A DNA stretch of 34,855 bases from Paulinella micropora. Its lineage: Eukaryota; Cercozoa; Imbricatea; Euglyphida. The notes under the pieces were generated by a model. It was not told where the DNA came from, did no database searches, and worked only from the letters and a program-made list of their open reading frames with translations. Both the position numbers and the translations under genes were made by a program. This document shows, one piece after another, positions 1 through 9,492 of this stretch (positions within the stretch are counted from its first letter, which is position 1; the number at the start of each line of letters is the position of its first letter). The stretch is from contig BJOX01000148.1 of the NCBI GenBank assembly GCA_009731375.1, forward strand, positions 753,037 through 787,891, read 5' to 3'.

Positions 1-53
1 CCCCCCCCCCCCCCCCCCCCCCCTACCCTCCTCTCTCTCTCTCTCGACCTTAG
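1..53. repeat. poly-C run and short (CT)n at window edge
   Basis: The window opens with 23 consecutive C followed by a short CT tract. Long C or G runs also sit beside N gaps elsewhere in this window, so this run may be an assembly or sequencing artefact at a contig edge. Confidence 0.7.
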
Positions 54-54
54 T

Positions 55-114
55 CATATGATGACATAACTTGCTCCCTCAGTCATGTTGGTGTTTCTTT
101 GTCTTCTCTCCCTT

Positions 115-162
<48 letters not shown>

Positions 163-166
163 AGAT

Positions 167-199
<33 letters not shown>

Positions 200-208
200 C
201 AGAGACAG

Positions 209-268
<60 letters not shown>

Positions 269-269
269 G

Positions 270-306
<37 letters not shown>

Positions 307-375
307 GCTTGGACATATGATGACACAACTTGCCCCCTACATCGTGTCAGTGTTTCTCTCTTCTCTCCCTTTAGA

Positions 376-376
<1 letters not shown>
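55..376. repeat. Two copies of a ~62-bp core punctuating a GATA array
   Basis: A non-repetitive core beginning CATATGATGACA and ending CTCCCTTTAGATAG occurs at about 55-120 and again at 313-376, both times running into (GATA)n. The copies differ at several positions. Between them is a GATA/GAGA array. The core ends in a pyrimidine-rich tract plus TTTAG. Confidence 0.75.
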
Positions 377-680
<304 letters not shown>

Positions 681-689
681 TCGCACCCT

Positions 690-707
690 ACGTTTTCTCT
701 CTCTCTG

Positions 708-750
<43 letters not shown>

Positions 751-819
751 TCTAGATATATAAATATATATATTCTATATATACATATATATATAATATA
801 ATATATATATATATACGTA

Positions 820-898
<79 letters not shown>

Positions 899-1015
899 TC
901 TCTCTCTCTCTCTCTGTCTCTCTCTCTCTCTATATATATATATAATATATACATACATATGTATACAGGTATATATATATATATATATTTATATTATATA
1001 TATATATGGATATAT
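690..1015. repeat. (CT)n, (TA)n and (ATCT)n compound array
   Basis: Short CT tracts flank AT-dinucleotide tracts and an (ATCT)n tract at about 821-898. That tract is the reverse complement of the GATA array just upstream, so the two could pair in a large hairpin. Confidence 0.85.
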
Positions 1016-1985
1016 ACGGAAGGTTTCAAAAATTGACCTTGCATTTTTTTTTTTTTTTTTTTTTTTAATTTCAAACCCATCATTTTCGATTATTGTTTTC
1101 TATGAAAGGAGGTCTGCGATAGCTGGTTTTATTCCATAGGCACAAAGTGCAGGAGACGTGTGATAGTGTGATATACCTGTATGGACAGGCCTTTGAAAGA
1201 CTGTTGGGAAAAAGAAAGAAATTAAAAGTTGGGTCATGTCCCAGAAAAAATTTTGGGACTTCGCTAACATGGGATGTACCTAAACTTTGATGTCTCCTGA
1301 GCAGCAATATCTCGGGGTGTCCCTATGGAGGGATGTTTCGAGGTGAGCCTGCGTTGCTCAGCGGGCGATCCAACGCCCAGACCCCGAGCCCTTTCCAGCT
1401 TAGAAATATAAGATCTCCAATCTCACGGAGTGACCTACCCCACGACAGCCCGCCCCCTGACAGATTTGATCTTTCTTTCCCAACCATATGCGGTGGGCTG
1501 TTTAGACGATGAAACAAATCTAGCATCTCTGACTCACATAGAGACTGAAGGAATATAGTAAACCTTGACATTGTTATTTCTAGATTGAAACGGGGAAAAA
1601 CCAAAAGACATCCATTCTGGGGCTTTCTTAATGAGAAAAAATGCTAACTATTTTTGGTTGTTTACCTCGCGAACAAGGCAGATCAGGACCATAGTTGCTT
1701 GCATTAGAGAGCGTATGGAAAAATATATGCGACCTTAAACGTATCCTCGCCTGCGTCCACTTGGAGCAGAAATTAATGAATAAGAGGTTGAGGTACCAGA
1801 ATTTATTCGCACTTTCCCAAAATTCTAGTCTATTTCGATGCAGAAGATAAAGCGTAGCGTATGTGCAGTAAGGGATTAATACACATGGCTCGTAGTGTAT
1901 GCACATGGAATAAAGCCAGCTATCTCGGCCTTCTACCCAGAGAGAGCGAGAATGAAAAAACCGGCACTTACTTTTTAGACACCCC
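1016..1985. other. Non-repetitive stretch, no gene recognised
   Basis: After a 22-nt poly-T run near 1045, this is about 900 bp of ordinary-complexity DNA. Short open frames of under 100 codons exist on the minus strand, but none shows a recognisable domain, start context or composition that would support a gene. Confidence 0.5.
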
Positions 1986-2029
1986 TTATATATATATATA
2001 CATATATATATATACAGGTAATGATTGAG

Positions 2030-3050
2030 GGAGGAGCCAGTCTGATATCTACTCTGCTATCGCAACATCCCCATCTGATTCAACAAGTGGTCTACATACA
2101 TAAACATAAACATTAACATACATAAACATACATAAACACATATAACATACACAGTCTCTGCACTGTTAACACAACATCCCCATCTGATTCAACAAGTGGG
2201 CTACATATATAAACATACATAAACATATAGGAACATTCATAAACATACATAAATATACATAATATCTACACTGTTACACACAACATCCCCATCTGATTCA
2301 ACAAGTGGTCTACATACATAATCATACATAAACATACATAAACATACATAATATCTACACTGTTATCGCAACATCCCCATCTAAGTAGTCTACATGCATA
2401 AACATACATAAGCATACATAAACATACATAAACATATATGAACATACATACACATACATAAACATACATAAACATATGTAATATCTGCACTATTAATACA
2501 ACATCCCCATCTGATTCAACAAGTGGTCTACATACATAAACATACATAAACATTCATAAACATACATACATAGTCTCTGCCAAGTGGTTTGCATACATAA
2601 ACATACATAAACATACATAAACATACATAAACATACACAGTCTCTGCACTGTTAATGCAACATCCCCATCTGATTCAACAAGTGGTCTACATACATAAAC
2701 ATACATAAACATACATAAACATACATAAACATACATAAACATACATAAACATACATAATATCTGCACTGTTACACACAACATCCCCATCTGATTCAACAA
2801 GTGGTCTACATACACAAACATACATAAACATACATAAACATATAATACCTACACTGTTATCACAACATCCCCATCTAAGTGGTCTACATACATAAACATA
2901 CATAATCATACATAAGCATATACGAACATACATAAACATTCATAAACATATATAATATCTGCACTGTTAATACAACATCCCCATCTGATTCAACAAGTGG
3001 TCTACATGCATAAATTATACATAAACATACATAAACATACATAACATAAG
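2030..3050. repeat. Punctuated ACATAA minisatellite with higher-order structure
   Basis: About ten copies of a 45-55 bp core containing ACATCCCCATCTGATT, CAACAAGTGG and TCTACAT are separated by (ACATAAACAT)n linkers of varying length. Cores fall near 2047, 2157, 2265, 2352, 2482, 2572 (truncated), 2640, 2760, 2847 and 2957. Variant types recur in order: the 2265, 2352 and 2482 cores match those at 2760, 2847 and 2957, giving a higher-order period of about 480-495 bp. Confidence 0.85.
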
Positions 3051-3326
3051 TAAGCCAAGTAAGTAAGCCAAGTAAGTAAGCAAGTAAGTAAGTAAGCAAG
3101 TAAGTAAGTAAGTAAGTGAGTAAGTGAGTCAGTAAGTAAGCAAGTAAGCAAGTCAGTAAGTAAGTAAGTAAGTAAGTGAGTAAGTGAGTAAGTAAGTGAG
3201 TAAGTTAGTAAGTAAGTGAGTAAGTGAGCAAGTAAGTGAGTAAGTAAGTAAGTAAGTAAGTAAGTGAGTAAGTGAGTAAGTAAGCAAGTAAGTAAGCAAG
3301 TAAGTAAGTGAGTAAGTAAGCAAGTT

Positions 3327-3361
<35 letters not shown>

Positions 3362-3366
3362 TAGTA
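3042..3366. repeat. (TAAG)n array with GAGT and CAAG variants
   Basis: About 320 bp of AAGT-type tetranucleotide, with single-base variants (AAGC, GAGT, TTAG) scattered through it. It directly follows the ACATAA minisatellite. Confidence 0.9.
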
Positions 3367-3499
3367 GATAACATATGTAACATACATACAACAAGAGGTC
3401 AACCGCCTCCCGCCTCATGTCACATACATAACATACATAACGTAACGTACATAACGTACATAACATACATAACATGCATAACCTACATAACATACTACT

Positions 3500-3571
3500 A
3501 CTACTGCTACTATCTACCTACCTGTCTACCTATCTATATCTATCTACCTGTCTATCTATTTATCTACCTAC

Positions 3572-3666
<95 letters not shown>

Positions 3667-3667
3667 A
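3500..3667. repeat. (CTAC/CTAT)n array
   Basis: Mixed CTAC, CTGT and CTAT units settle into about 100 bp of pure (CTAT)n. Confidence 0.9.
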
Positions 3668-4344
3668 AAGTTGAGGCGGGTGAAAATTTTCACCTTTCTT
3701 TAAGGTTTCTGCAAATGCATGCGCCCTTGCAGCGTTTGACAGTTTGAATGTCTGCAAGCTCGATTTGCGATGAATGGCTGAGAAATGCTCGAAGGCTCTA
3801 AAGAGTTGTGCCAGAAGGGTTTATGCCGGTTACCTCCGGCGATTGAATGTACCCTGTCGACTGTGAAAGGGGGGGGGGGCCTTCCCCCCCCCCCCCCCCC
3901 CCCCCCCCCCAAAAANNNNNNNNNNTGTAAAAAACCGTTCAAAGAAAACCAGGCGCCCACGCACCACACCAATGCCAGAATGTAAAGAGCTCGTAAACAC
4001 CAGCACCAAGAGGCAACAATCCCCTCATGATCCCACATTAGATTTTTGGCTGCCACTACCTCACCTCATAACACACCCAACTGTCACCATGACAAGTAAG
4101 TGACACACAGTGACACACCCCTAATTCAGGACTTCACGATAGACCATAACCAAAGCTTCCGCGAAACCTGTTCAATTCTTGCTGGTTTTCCCCTCCCTGC
4201 CGGGTACAAATCTGGACCCCAGCCCCGCCATTGCACGTACCCGAATCGGATAATGTGATAGAGGGGAGGGCTCTTGTCAACACGCTCTCTTTTCTTGGGG
4301 TTGCTGTCAGCCTGTTCCCTCTTTATATTTATTTCTTCCACATC
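3668..4344. other. Low-repeat stretch with poly-G, poly-C and a 10-N gap; no gene recognised
   Basis: Ordinary-complexity sequence is interrupted at 3869-3925 by a G run, a longer C run, five A and ten N. The homopolymers next to the gap make the join suspect. Short ORFs on either strand cross the gap and have no recognisable domain. Confidence 0.5.
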
Positions 4345-4566
4345 GAAAAAATAAGACATTTGGACCCGACCCGAATAGTGTGGTCACTTGACTGTGAAAG
4401 ATGACCATGGCCACGCAAAAAGGTGGGAAGGTCACAAGTCCATAGCCACGTGATCACAATGGTGCAAGCCATGGCCTGAAACAATCAATGGCTAGCACGA
4501 TGGGCCACAGCTTTTCACAGTCAAGTGACCATCCTGCTCGGGCCGGGTCCAAATGTCTTATTTTTC
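4345..4566. mobile_element. Foldback (MITE-like) element with 56-bp inverted repeats
   Basis: The arm at 4345-4400, which contains AAGACATTTGGACCCG and GGTCACTTGACTGTGAAA, is the imperfect reverse complement of 4511-4566. A spacer of about 110 bp lies between them and contains no ORF. I see no clear target-site duplication. The structure fits a small non-autonomous DNA transposon, but the family is not identified. Confidence 0.6.
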
Positions 4567-4692
4567 ACCAAAATTTTGCGGTGGTGGAAACAATTAGTCT
4601 TCTTGCGGGGTGCCGCGGCAGAGTCCGATGCGGGTTAGCTCATCCCACTGTGAGAGGACGACATTTCAACATGCAAATAGTAGATGGTGCGT

Positions 4693-4820
4693 CTAGCCAC
4701 AAATAAATCTGACGTGTTTTGCGGGTGAGCCGGGCCGGCGAGCCCGCAAAAACATGTATTTGGCGCGCCGAATATGTAGTTTTATCGGTAACCTAACCAC
4801 ATTTTGTGGAGGTGACCGAT
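4693..4820 (+). mobile_element. Asymmetric copy of a GGCGCGCC-containing palindromic element
   Basis: The right arm, from GGCGAGCCCGCAAAA through GGCGCGCC and TATGTAG to GGAGGTGACCGAT, matches the complete palindrome at 27542-27718. The left arm stops after about 30 bp and is replaced by CTAGCCACAAA, the same junction seen in the copy at about 22264. It is therefore a fixed subfamily or shares a breakpoint. Confidence 0.65.
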
Positions 4821-4889
4821 AAATCATCCATTTGATCTTCTGATTCTCCATTAATCGGAAGTTCTATAACTGCCCTCAAGCCTCAGACC

Positions 4890-5035
4890 CTGTCTATATC
4901 TATATCTATATCTATATCTATATCTAAGCTTATATCTATATCTATATCTATATCTATATAGATATAGACTATATCTATATATCTATATCTATGTCTATAT
5001 CTATATCTATATCTATATCTATATCTATACTCTCT
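4890..5035. repeat. (TATATC)n hexamer array with internal dyad
   Basis: TATATC units run in one sense, switch near 4955-4975 to GATATAGA, and switch back. The array therefore contains an internal inverted repeat. Confidence 0.85.
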
Positions 5036-5084
5036 TATCCTGCCGTCTTTTTCCTTTTCGCTTTTCTTTCTTTTCCTTCTTGCT

Positions 5085-5085
5085 T

Positions 5086-5116
<31 letters not shown>

Positions 5117-5335
5117 CACCCACTGGCCGAGACGTCTTCATTTGACCGTATTTGTGTGGTGTCAGGTGAGTGACCATGGCCCCTGTATTTCACCGTACTT
5201 ATGTGGTGTGAGGTGGGTGGCCATGGTCCCCTGTATTTCACCGTACTTATGTGGTGTCAGGTCGGTGGCCATGTTCCCCTGTATTTCACCGTATTTATGT
5301 GGTGTCAGGTGGTGACCACGGCCCCTGTGTTGGTC
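5085..5335. repeat. 48-bp minisatellite, four copies
   Basis: After a short (TGTC)n tract, a unit with TTTCACCGTA and TATGTGGTGTCAGGT recurs, with ACCGTA at 5145, 5192, 5240 and 5288 (spacing 47, 48, 48). The copies differ by a few substitutions. The unit is a multiple of three, so it translates as a repeated peptide, but I see no other sign of coding. Confidence 0.85.
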
Positions 5336-5375
5336 GGGGGTTATCATCCAGTACAATCTTTACTCCTTCCTCCTC

Positions 5376-5638
5376 CGCCTACTACTACTACTACTACTAC
5401 TACTACTTGCTCTTCTTCTTCTTCTTCTTCTTCTTCTTCTTCTTCTTCTTCTTCTTCTTCTTCTTTCTCCTCCTCCTCCTCCTCTTCCTCCTCCTTTTCC
5501 TCTTCTTCTTCGTCTTCATCTTCATCTTCCTCTTCTTCTGCTTCTGTTCCAGACCCCTGCGACAGCTTCCCACGGTCTTCTTCTTCTTCTTCTTCTTCTT
5601 CTTCTTCTTCTTCTTTTCTTCTTCTTCTTCTTCTTCTT

Positions 5639-5680
<42 letters not shown>

Positions 5681-5755
5681 TTCCTCCTTCTTCTTCTCCT
5701 TCTTCTTCTTCTTCTTCTTCTTCTTCTTCTTCTTCTTCTTCTTCTTCTTCTTCTT

Positions 5756-5788
<33 letters not shown>

Positions 5789-6000
5789 TTATTATTATTA
5801 CTACTACTACTACCACTACTATTCTTCCTCCTCCTCCTCCTCCTTCTTCTTCTTCTTCTCCTTCTTCTTCTTCTTCTTCTTCTTCTTCTACTACTACTAC
5901 TTCTACTACTACTACTACTACTACTACTTCTTCTTCTTCTTCTCCTCCTCCTCCTTCTCCTCCTCCTTCTCCTTCTCTTCCTCCTTCTTCTTCCTTCTCT

Positions 6001-6033
<33 letters not shown>

Positions 6034-6416
6034 TTTCTTTCTTTCTTTCTTTCTTTCTTCTTCTTCTTCTCCTTCTTCTCCTTCTTCATCTTCTTCTTTC
6101 TTCTTCTTTCTTCTTCTTTCTTCTTCTTTCTTCTTCTTTCTTCTTCTTTCTTCTTCTTTCTCCTTCTTTCTCCTTCTTTCTTCTTCTTTCTTCTTCTTTC
6201 TTCTTCTTTCTTCTTCTTTCTTCTTCTTTCTTCTTCTTTCTTCTTCTTTTTTCTTCTTTTTTCTTCTTTCTTCTTTCTTTCTTCTTTCTTCTTCTTCTTC
6301 TTCTTCTTCTTCTTCATCTTCTTCTCTTTCTTCTTCTTCTTCTTCTTCTTCTTCTTCATCATCTTCTTCATCTTCTCTTCTTCTTCTTCTTCTTCTTCTT
6401 CTTCTTCTTCTTCTTT
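5376..6416. repeat. Pyrimidine-rich triplet array (CTA/CTT/CTC) with TTTC and TTCTTTC tracts
   Basis: Blocks of (CTA)n, (CTT)n and (CTC)n alternate for about 600 bp. A (TTTC)n tract follows near 6000-6060, then about 20 copies of a 10-bp TTTCTTCTTC unit to about 6250. Very long open frames on both strands arise because the array lacks stop codons. A short non-repetitive island lies near 5540-5577. Confidence 0.9.
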
Positions 6417-6434
6417 TGCAAAAACTTCCCACGG

Positions 6435-6487
6435 TATGTATGTATGTATGTATGTATGTATGTATGTATGTACGTATGTATGTATCC

Positions 6488-6558
<71 letters not shown>

Positions 6559-7735
6559 CATCTGTCTGTCTGTCTGTCTAATCTATCTATCTATATGTAT
6601 GTATGTATGTATGTATGTATGCATGCATGTATGTATGTATGCATGTAAGTATTCATGTATGTATGTATGTATGTATCTATGTATATATATATGTATGTAG
6701 GCAACGTCTCCTATGCAGTTCTGGGCGTATGTACCTATGTACCTATGTACCTATGTACCTATGTATCTATGTATCTATGTATCTATCTGTCTGTCTGTCT
6801 GTATGTATGTATGTATGTATGTATGTATGTATGTATGTAGTTATGGGTGAGGTATCTATGTATGTATGTATCTATCTATCTGTATCTATCTGTTATTGTA
6901 TTTATCTATGTATGTATGTATCTGGGTGAGGTATCTATGTATGTATTTAGTTCTGGGCGAGGTATGTATCTATCTATCTATATCTATTGTATGTATGTAT
7001 GTATGTATCTATCTATCTGTCTGTCTGTAGACTTCGCAACGTTTCCTACGTAATTCTGGGTGAGGTATGTATGTATGTATGTATGTATGTATGTATGTAT
7101 GTATGTATGTATGTACATATGTATGTATGTATGTATTGTATCTATTTTATGTGTAACGTTTCCTACGTAGTTCTGGGTGAGGTATGTATGTATGTATGTA
7201 TGTATGTATGTACATATGTATGTATGTATGTATTGTATCTATTTTATGTGTAACGTTTCCTACGTAGTTCTGGGTGAGGTATGTATGTATGTATGTATGT
7301 ATGTATGTACATATGTATGTATGTATGTATTGTATCTATTTTATGTGTAACGTTTCCTACGTAGTTCTGGGTGAGGTATGTATGTATGTATGTATGTATG
7401 TATGTATGTATGTATGTATGTATGTATTGTATCTATTTTATGTGTAACGTTTCCTACGTAGTTCTGGGTGAGGTATGTATGTATGTATGTATGTATGTAT
7501 GTATGTATTGTGCAACGTTTCCTACGTAGTTCTGGGTGAGGTATGTATGTATGTATGTATGTATCTATGTGTGTATGTATGTATGTATGTATGTATGCAT
7601 GTATGTATATATGTATGTATGTATGTATTGTATCTATTTTATGTGTAACGTTTCCTACGTAATTCTGGGTGAGGTATGTATGTATGTATGTATGTATGTA
7701 TGTATTGTATCTATTGTATGTGTGTTTATACGTTG
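6435..7735. repeat. Punctuated (GTAT)n array with AACGTTTCCTACGTA cores
   Basis: GTAT and (ATCT)n tracts are interrupted by a ~32-bp core with AACGTTTCCTACGTA, TTCTGGGTGAGG. AACG of the core falls at 7038, 7155, 7252, 7349, 7446, 7514 and 7647. Three successive spacings are exactly 97 bp. A diverged copy sits near 6703, and GGGTGAGG remnants lie near 6844, 6923 and 6955. Confidence 0.9.
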
Positions 7736-8050
7736 TTGTGATGATGGACTGACACGAACTGGCATACTGTGCGTATGTATGTATGTATGTATGTATGTGT
7801 ATGTATGTTTGTATGTATTGTATGTATTGTATGTGTATAGGATGTGGTGTGTCAGGGTGAGCTTACCCTTAATAAGCATAATACAAACATGTAACACACT
7901 ATGGTTTTACTTCGGACATTCTATCAGCTGGCAGTATTAATATGCCAAGAACCGAAGGTAGACTTTCATGATTAGAACACTGTCTACCAATGGCGGTGCG
8001 TCAAACAAGTGGTGTATGAATATTTTACTAGTTTTCATAATTTGTAGTTG
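7736..8050. other. Non-repetitive stretch, nothing recognised
   Basis: About 300 bp of ordinary-complexity DNA, with one short GTAT tract near 7770-7815. No ORF, RNA or repeat could be supported. Confidence 0.4.
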
Positions 8051-8096
8051 GATGGACTGGGGATTACGGGACCTCAAGTGTCCTTGCTCACCCCGA
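8051..8096 (+). repeat. Left arm of a dispersed inverted repeat
   Basis: The sequence GGGATTACGGGACCTC followed by AAGTGTCCTTGCTCACC recurs in reverse complement at about 8859-8903, with a small insertion. It may be the end of a diverged mobile element or a dispersed repeat. Confidence 0.55.
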
Positions 8097-8271
8097 TGCT
8101 TGGAGGAATGATCAACCTTACAGAGCTTGGGCTTGGTGCTCGGAGTCATGTTCGGTCAAGGGGAGGTTTGGGGTGTTCTTGGGGAGTGGTGTATAAAAGC
8201 TCTAGAGGAACCTTTACTGTACGCATAACGTGGGGACAGCCTCGGATCATACGGGAGAGGGTAGGGGGCAG

Positions 8272-8275
8272 GCCG

Positions 8276-8313
<38 letters not shown>

Positions 8314-8328
8314 CNNNNNNNNNNNNNN

Positions 8329-8388
<60 letters not shown>
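8272..8388. other. Poly-G run broken by a 14-N gap
   Basis: About 35 G precede and 60 G follow the N run at 8315-8328. Such runs flanking a gap are more likely artefact than genome. Confidence 0.7.
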
Positions 8389-8399
8389 CTGGAAGGTGA

Positions 8400-9490
8400 A
8401 GGAGACCGCGCCCTTCCGCGGCGTCAGAGTCCCGGCTGCGCCCGGTCCGAGTCAGCCGTATCATAGTAATAAACTAAAATTCATGTTCCGTTGGGAAAAT
8501 AGGCCAGATAATATCAATCATGATACATATTGTACTACTCATCAATAGGCGGTCATTGAGTGTATAAAAACCGGGGGCCGGCGGTAATTGAAGTCAAAGA
8601 AACTGAGCCCCGAGAACCGTGACACTGTCACCGCGGTGGCACAGGGAACCGTCAAGTTCTGGGCCCCGGAACCTGACGACTGAGCGGAATATGCCCTCTC
8701 TAGAATCGTGATCCTCCACACTTCTCTCCCTAAGCACCATACCCAAGCCGAGTCTTCACGGACCGGCGTTCATCATGAGTCGCTCCCAGCAAAGGCCCGG
8801 CATGAGTCGCTCCCACCAAAGGCCCGGCATGAGTCGCTCCCAGCAAAGGCCTGGGGGCCCCGGTGAGCAAGGACACTTGAGGTCCCGGCCGTAATCCCCT
8901 GTCCCTCGAGCCACTGTCACTACAAATTATTAAAGTTAGTTGCGGAAAGACTCTCACAGGCCAGAGATTCACTCAATTGAGAAGCCTGAGGAGTCTCACA
9001 GGCCTGAGATTCACTCAGTTGAGAAGCATGAGGGTGATTCGAGTCCCGGCTGCGACTTTCAGCTGGTTCGAGTCGGTGGCACTGTCATGGCAGCCGCAGC
9101 AGCCCGAGAACCGTTCCGGAGGTGAGGGATGGGAGCCTCGGGAATCAGTTACGGTGCATGTATTTGGCTGGAACAGGCTGACTCGGAGGGCCCCAGGAAC
9201 CTGAGTTACTCAGTGAGGAAACTCTGAACGGCTTAGTCGAGATGTCACCGAGGAGGAGGCCAGGACAGACGCGCGGCGCTGTGCACGCAAGCTGACAAGG
9301 GCCCCAGCCAGTCCAGCCGGTCGGAGCCGGCAACCGTTGAAAACATAGTTGAAAATCAATCCGTCAAGTTTAATGTTGGCACAGGCAAGGGGGACCGTCG
9401 GGGGGAGCCCGAGGGGGGAGGGGGGGGCGCGGCGGGCCCGGGCTTGCAAGGCTTTATTGAGAACTTGGGTTGGCAGCAGAGCAAGGATAA
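8400..9490. other. GC-rich region with short tandem and dispersed motifs; no gene recognised
   Basis: This region is richer in G+C and CpG than its surroundings. It holds three copies of a 27-bp unit (CATGAGTCGCTCCCAGCAAA) at 8774, 8801 and 8828, and two copies of a 42-bp unit (TCTCACAGGCC) at 8952 and 8994. Motifs such as GAGTCCCGGCTGCG, GAGAACCGT and GGGCCCC..GAACCTGA recur without regular spacing. The right arm of the inverted repeat lies at about 8859-8903. It forms the 3' flank of the GIY-YIG gene on the minus strand. Confidence 0.6.
9453..9458 (-). promoter_or_regulatory. Poly(A) signal AATAAA downstream of the GIY-YIG gene
   Basis: TTTATT on the plus strand reads AATAAA on the minus strand, about 35 nt past the stop codon at 9493-9495. 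That spacing is normal for a metazoan-type 3' end and supports transcription of the gene. Confidence 0.5.
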
Positions 9491-9492
9491 AT

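Noticed and set aside
95-117. Splice acceptor (pyrimidine tract plus TTTAG), also at 350-373
   Set aside because: Both copies lead straight into GATA microsatellite with no downstream coding sequence.
1323-1604. 93-codon minus-strand ORF in the unique stretch
   Set aside because: Short, no recognisable family, and no supporting signals around it.
5201-6700. Long Ser/Leu/Phe-rich and Glu/Lys/Arg-rich open frames of up to about 500 codons on both strands
   Set aside because: They are translations of CTT, CTC and CTA arrays. All frames are open because the repeat has no stop triplet, and both strands are equally open.
2030-7735. Regularly spaced repeat cores resembling a CRISPR array
   Set aside because: The linkers between cores are the same microsatellite each time rather than distinct spacers, core spacing is irregular, there are no cas genes, and the host is eukaryotic.
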